Shown: positions 25,201 to 28,843 of the stretch, piece after piece | Numbering within the stretch: the stretch's first letter is position 1 | Layout of the letters: every line of letters starts with the position of its first letter | Source of the DNA: Ramicandelaber brevisporus | Taxonomy: Eukaryota > Kickxellomycota > Ramicandelaberales > Ramicandelaberaceae | Direction of reading: 5' to 3' | DNA length: 28,843 bases | NCBI GenBank assembly: GCA_025201865.1 | Contig: MU602972.1 | Location: 1-28,843, forward strand | Made by a program: the position numbers and the translations under genes | Notes under the pieces: generated by a model | What the model saw: the letters and a program-made list of their open reading frames with translations, nothing else | Database searches by the model: none | What the model was told of the DNA's origin: nothing

Positions 25201-25799
25201 AGTTGCTTAAAGCAGTCAAGTACCAGCCGAGTGATGTGAGTCAAAGACAGCTGCTCTTGGGTATCTTCAGTGACTGCCTCTCCCTCAGTCTCATCGTCAA
25301 ACTCGACTGCATCCGCTGCCGAGTCAGGGTCGCGCGGTTTAAGTGAGATTGCACACAGCACTGGCCGGGTGTCGTTCAAAGCTGCGCCAGCAATTTCGGC
25401 CGTCAGATGAGTCGCATAAATCTCATTCAGCATTGTTCGATCATCTATACCGTGTCCAAGCAGGAATCGAGTGGCAATTGTGTTTGTATCAACATCGGCA
25501 TTCTGTCCAGGTGCCGACAGAGCCGCAGATGCCATGGCAGCAACACGAGCAGGCTGTGGAAGTTGACACGTAATGATGCTGGCAATGTTCGAGAGCTGTG
25601 TGACGATAACCACGATACGATTCGTAAAGCCAAGAACGGCAACGTCGGTGTGTACGCCTTGAACAACGTCGGCAGCCTGTGCAAACTTGACTGGAAACGG
25701 CGCTGCTGCTGTCGTCGTGGTCGTCGTGGTCGTCGCTGTCGCTGTTGTCGCTGTTGTTGTCATTTCGGCTGATCTTCTAGTTACTTCTGTCGTCGTCAT
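25197..25799 (-). CDS. PSMG3-like proteasome assembly chaperone (PAC3 family)
   Basis: This 200-residue protein starts with a Thr/Ala-rich low-complexity stretch (about 1-33). The PAC3-type core then begins: DVVQGVHTDVAVLGFTNRIV followed by VIVTQ, a loop, then TRFLLGHGIDD and later RPVLCAISLK. Human PSMG3 shows the same order (VVCGVPTQVVCTAFSSHILV, then VVVTQ, KVLLGQDEP, LLAVAVKD). Family knowledge: PAC3 pairs with PAC4 to guide assembly of the 20S alpha ring. Insertions distinguish it from the 122-residue human protein: an Ala-rich loop after the ITCQLP strand and an acidic segment (VEFDDETEGEAVTED) near the C-terminus. It is transcribed divergently from the large membrane-protein gene. ATG 25799 was used; an internal Met at residue 13 is an alternative. 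The match is by eye and moderate. Confidence 0.75.
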   Translation of the reverse strand: MTTTEVTRRSAEMTTTATTATATTTTTTTTAAAPFPVKFAQAADVVQGVHTDVAVLGFTNRIVVIVTQLSNIASIITCQLPQPARVAAMASAALSAPGQNADVDTNTIATRFLLGHGIDDRTMLNEIYATHLTAEIAGAALNDTRPVLCAISLKPRDPDSAADAVEFDDETEGEAVTEDTQEQLSLTHITRLVLDCFKQL

Positions 25800-26505
25800 C
25801 AGCTCAAGCGCAAAGAAAAGGAAAAAAAAAAAACAAACAGAAATTGTTAGACACGAAGCAAACTTAGAGACGAGATTGTGTTAACAATCAAACCGCTTTG
25901 CTGGAGTTGATACAGTACTGCTGATATTAGTTGATATTGTCGCTCTTTAGTGGGTTCTTGATGAATGCACTCACAGTGCGAACAGGTTGTTTATTGTCTT
26001 CACTGCCAGTATTCACAGTTGATTAACTCGTCAATGATAGTGCAGATGTACCCACTGTCGTCGGTGTAATTAGAACTACAATAGGGCTTGTGTTCTCATG
26101 TGTTGTTTGCTTCCAAGTAATGAGGCATACTGCAATCAACGAGTATTCGACAAGTGCCATTAAAAATAAAGTAGATCATTGAGAAATGATCTCATACAAT
26201 GCGAAAGATGTTAATATGAAACTGTGTACTTGACCAGTGTCCTCCTGAAGTGTAATCAACGGGCTATTTGGTGCTTCATTCGTTGTGAACAGCGAACTCA
26301 CTACACTCATCTGTGTACTCTTTTGAACCATCCGTGGTTTCACAAAGTGACCCGTATCAAAACCACAGGCCCTGCTTCGCATTGTTGTTTTCTTTTCGCG
26401 AATGCATCTCTGTAGAATGAAACTACCAACCTTCTTTCCTCTCAACTTGCTCACTCACTCGCTCACTCACCTTATCAAAAAGAACACCTCTGTATACTTC
26501 AAACG
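25800..26505. promoter_or_regulatory. Divergent intergenic region, PSMG3-like gene / membrane protein gene
   Basis: These 706 bp lie between divergent starts. A poly-A run is at about 25823-25834, next to the PSMG3-like leader. Just before the membrane-protein ATG there is a GCTCACTCACTCGCTCACTCAC tract (about 26449-26470). A 92-codon minus-strand frame (26176-26454) begins with GTG and shows no recognised motif, so I do not call it. No RNA gene was seen. Confidence 0.4.
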
Positions 26506-28386
26506 ATGTATGTGACGACCCCCGAAGTGCACTCAATTGCAACCAGTAATACCACTGAATCTGTGTCGATTCCCGTTGACAACAGCGAGTGTTCAAACAC
26601 AATGGGTGTAGATACTGATCGTGTTGCACCGACCGACTATAATGTGTTTGGTGCGAATGCAGTGTCTACACCCAAGAGTGAAAAACTTACTCCAACAACT
26701 CGCAACCAATACTCTTCAAATGGATCTGTTGTTCTTACAGAAGTGATCAATTTGGTCACAACTCCGGCAGAGTTATCTAACAAAACAATATATGATGTTC
26801 AAGGAAGACTCTTTCAGCTATATAGCAATAGAGCCTATTCACCACTTTCTATGGGGAGAGTAAATGAAGCTCTTACATCACAGCATGTTTATCGCACTCT
26901 GGATGGTTCATTTTTCTGTGAGAATAACATCATGGATTGGGGGATTACACGGAAAACATCAAATGTGATTAATGGTATTATTCAAGAATATATCGAAGCA
27001 TCTTTAGGCAGCGTGGCACACAAGTCTGGTGGTCAAGCATTATCAAAAGATGGTATAAACGTTTCAGAGATAGCTGAGATATTGAGAGCATTTCTGACAT
27101 ATGCATCTTTAACTCCAGCTCAAACGGAAATCATTCATATACTTGGAACTCTTGGATATCGCTTGCAAAATAAAGATGTTATACTTGATCACCATTCATT
27201 CACCAAGACCCTGCTGTACTATGGCTATATTATTGCTCTTTGTACCACAGATCTATTAACGAAACTCAATGAAAGTACTCGTCAAAAGAGTGCACACATG
27301 ATTATAGTATGCCATTCCACTTTGCCTTCAACTTTTATCCAACTCTTTATTGGGGAAAGTATGCATCAATATATCATGCCTGTAGAATATCAGAAGTGCT
27401 ATAAAGTTGAACATGATAAGATTTTGCCTGGGCATGTTGACTTTTATAAACGCAACTACAACCAGCAGTCAAGAACTGGACTGTCAATAAATGTTCCACA
27501 TACAGTTGGCCACTGGACAATGCTTAAAGGTGACTTTGCAAGACTAACATTTATTTCCGGAATGTGCAAAGGCTGTGACATTTGCAATCGTAATAAACAT
27601 CCAACTACTTACAGTGATCATAATTACGAAAAGATGCTCAGTCTGGTGCCTGAGCGTGGTATTTTCAAATTGCACACGGATTGGCGTTTGTTAGTGTTGT
27701 ATGTTATCTTGGTTGGCGCGATTGCAACTGCTGTATCATTGATTATGATCTATCGCAATGATGGCGTTGATCCTGGTGGTTTAACTGGAACGATCGTGTT
27801 TATTGCTATTGCATCGATTGGGTTTGTGCGCGAGCTGTTCTATCCAGAGACCGAGCTACGCGACTTCCTGCGTGCCAAGGTTGCCATCTCGAAGTTCTCC
27901 GAGTACTGCAAGCTGAAAGATGTGTGTGGCAGCTGTGTTTCAGCACTGGCAATTAAACACCGTGCCGATTTTGGACCGGTTGCAGTTGGTCCATATGCGT
28001 CGATTGCTGGCGGCAAGCCAGGTCCAGCTGAGCGTGGCAAAATCTTCATGGACAAGCCGTGCAACATCGAGTGCTTTTATACAGCTGGATTTGCACTAGC
28101 GCGACGCATTCAGTTAGTTTCCAACAATATGTGGCTACCTGTGGATAATGGAAAGTTACAAGTTGCAAAGATGGAACTGCCTTCGGTCTTTGAACAGCTC
28201 ATCAGTTACCACGGTCATGATTATTATTCAGCAAGCAAAGCAACGGATTATTTTATTGTTGGCATGGATGAACATCGCGATCATAATGTGGCTAGTTTGG
28301 TACATGGAGTTGCGACAATCACAAATGATCAGATAATTCGAATTGAATGGCTACCAGCACCTGTTAATGCAGTTGTCGCCCGTTAA
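26506..28386 (+). CDS. Unassigned 626-residue membrane protein with two-span hairpin
   Basis: I do not recognise this gene. The first ~65 residues are Ser/Thr/Asn-rich and look disordered. A long segment of mixed helix follows, with a Cys cluster CKGCDIC near residue 360. Two membrane spans at about 394-415 (LLVLYVILVGAIATAVSLIM) and 427-446 (GTIVFIAIASIGFVRELFY) form a tight hairpin joined by about ten residues (RNDGVDPGGL). A C-terminal globular region of about 180 residues follows, with DVCGSC. There is no signal peptide. The first two thirds use many A/T-ending codons (AAT, ATT, AAA) unlike the neighbours, while the section after about 27700 is more GC-balanced, which could mean a fused or recombined gene. 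The ATG at 26506 is the frame's first codon; the frame is open for 1881 nt without introns. Confidence 0.82.
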   Translation: MYVTTPEVHSIATSNTTESVSIPVDNSECSNTMGVDTDRVAPTDYNVFGANAVSTPKSEKLTPTTRNQYSSNGSVVLTEVINLVTTPAELSNKTIYDVQGRLFQLYSNRAYSPLSMGRVNEALTSQHVYRTLDGSFFCENNIMDWGITRKTSNVINGIIQEYIEASLGSVAHKSGGQALSKDGINVSEIAEILRAFLTYASLTPAQTEIIHILGTLGYRLQNKDVILDHHSFTKTLLYYGYIIALCTTDLLTKLNESTRQKSAHMIIVCHSTLPSTFIQLFIGESMHQYIMPVEYQKCYKVEHDKILPGHVDFYKRNYNQQSRTGLSINVPHTVGHWTMLKGDFARLTFISGMCKGCDICNRNKHPTTYSDHNYEKMLSLVPERGIFKLHTDWRLLVLYVILVGAIATAVSLIMIYRNDGVDPGGLTGTIVFIAIASIGFVRELFYPETELRDFLRAKVAISKFSEYCKLKDVCGSCVSALAIKHRADFGPVAVGPYASIAGGKPGPAERGKIFMDKPCNIECFYTAGFALARRIQLVSNNMWLPVDNGKLQVAKMELPSVFEQLISYHGHDYYSASKATDYFIVGMDEHRDHNVASLVHGVATITNDQIIRIEWLPAPVNAVVAR

Positions 28387-28843
28387 CTTTGTTGATAATA
28401 TCCACTCTAACACTGTCCTTTTGTCATCATTACATACTTTTTAATACATCATACCATTTGACTGACTTAAGACTAACATCCGGCAGCAGTGCATCTTACG
28501 CTTCCAACAGCGAGACTGCCACGGTCTCCTTGCAACACCGAGACAGCTTCCCCCAGCCAGCCAACACACTGTGAGGAGTGTACTTGCTAACCAAAGGCGA
28601 AAGGCGGCGCTTCTGGCAACGCTGCGCACAGGCTATTGGGACGAACAATACAAGAATTAAAATAATACAAAGAAAATGACTAGGGAGCCGGAAAAGAAAG
28701 GGCGGCGCGAGAGAGGGTGTGACAATGGACAATGGACAATGTCACGCGAAGCAAATTGGGGCTAAAAATGTGTGTGAGTGTGTTTTAACTGCCGCCAACT
28801 AAACAGGTTGCCAGCACACTTCATGCTGGAGAGCTTTCTGGAG
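28387..28843. other. 3' flank and window edge
   Basis: Downstream of the membrane protein gene. GGACAAT is repeated at about 28727-28740 between GTGACA and TGTCAC arms. The last 37 bp follow a CTAAACAG string identical to the eIF1 intron 2 acceptor and could be the start of an exon running out of the window. No gene can be called. Confidence 0.3.

Noticed and set aside
26176-26454. 92-codon minus-strand frame upstream of the membrane protein
   Set aside because: Begins with GTG, no recognised motif, lies in the expected promoter region.
28496-28732. Minus-strand frame resembling a signal peptide plus Cys-rich secreted peptide
   Set aside because: Its first codon is TTG and no conserved motif supports it.
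28768-28843. Two-exon gene start at the window edge (ATG TGT, intron to CTAAACAG, then exon)
   Set aside because: The implied intron is 33 nt, shorter than usual spliceosomal introns, and the exon is cut by the window end.
1-28843. CRISPR array, prokaryotic operon or phage-type defence system
   Set aside because: Repeats are short tandem microsatellites without spacers, and genes are eukaryotic in type and arrangement.

Overview
The window reads as nuclear DNA from a compact eukaryotic genome, most probably an early-diverging fungus (inference). Fungal or opisthokont signs are a stand-alone class II (URA4/PyrC-type) dihydroorotase, a membrane SREBP/Sre1-type bHLH factor with a very long loop, a PRPP synthetase with a large internal insertion as in yeast Prs1/Prs5, a secreted class 3 lipase, and mitochondrial assembly factors. 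Genes are single-cistron and mostly uninterrupted, on both strands. CAG/CTG (mostly Gln) microsatellites occur in coding regions and in leaders, and CTCACTC, CTGTGTCT and polypyrimidine tracts lie between genes. I see no prokaryotic operons, CRISPR arrays, intact transposons, rRNA or tRNA.

Layout: dihydroorotase (+, 320-1474); SREBP-like factor (-, 1683-5957) divergent from PET100 (+, 6486-6749); a 2H cyclic phosphodiesterase (+, 6934-7542); an unassigned basic, RG-rich protein (-, 7641-8849); a roughly 0.95 kb gene-poor stretch; PRPP synthetase (-, 9795-11180); a short-chain dehydrogenase (-, 11601-12944); an MFSD1-like MFS transporter (-, 13308-15089); a basic/acidic nuclear-type protein with many CDK-type sites (+, 15624-16454); eIF1/SUI1 (+, three exons, 16910-18743); an unassigned beta-propeller-like protein (-, 18959-20494) head to head with BUB3 (+, 20596-21771); an NDUFA4-like mitochondrial subunit (+, 22181-22435); an acidic chaperone-like protein (-, 22641-23135); a secreted class 3 lipase (-, 23712-24611); a possible 51-residue ORF (+, 25045-25200); a PSMG3-like proteasome assembly chaperone (-, 25197-25799); and a large unassigned membrane protein (+, 26506-28386).

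The genes are mostly housekeeping and unrelated in pathway, apart from two links. Dihydroorotase and PRPP synthetase both feed pyrimidine nucleotide synthesis, and PET100 and the NDUFA4-like protein both belong to respiratory complex biology. Several start codons had to be moved inward because the longest open frames begin at TTG or GTG rather than ATG. This affects the SREBP-like factor, PET100, PRPP synthetase, the RG-rich protein, the dehydrogenase, the nuclear-type protein and the acidic protein.

The clearest novelty candidates are the unassigned membrane protein (different base composition in its two parts), the RG-rich protein with a retroelement gag-like central segment, the beta-propeller-like protein sharing a 101-bp promoter with BUB3, and ORF-rich sequence inside eIF1 intron 2. 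I did not find a convincing multi-gene novel system.
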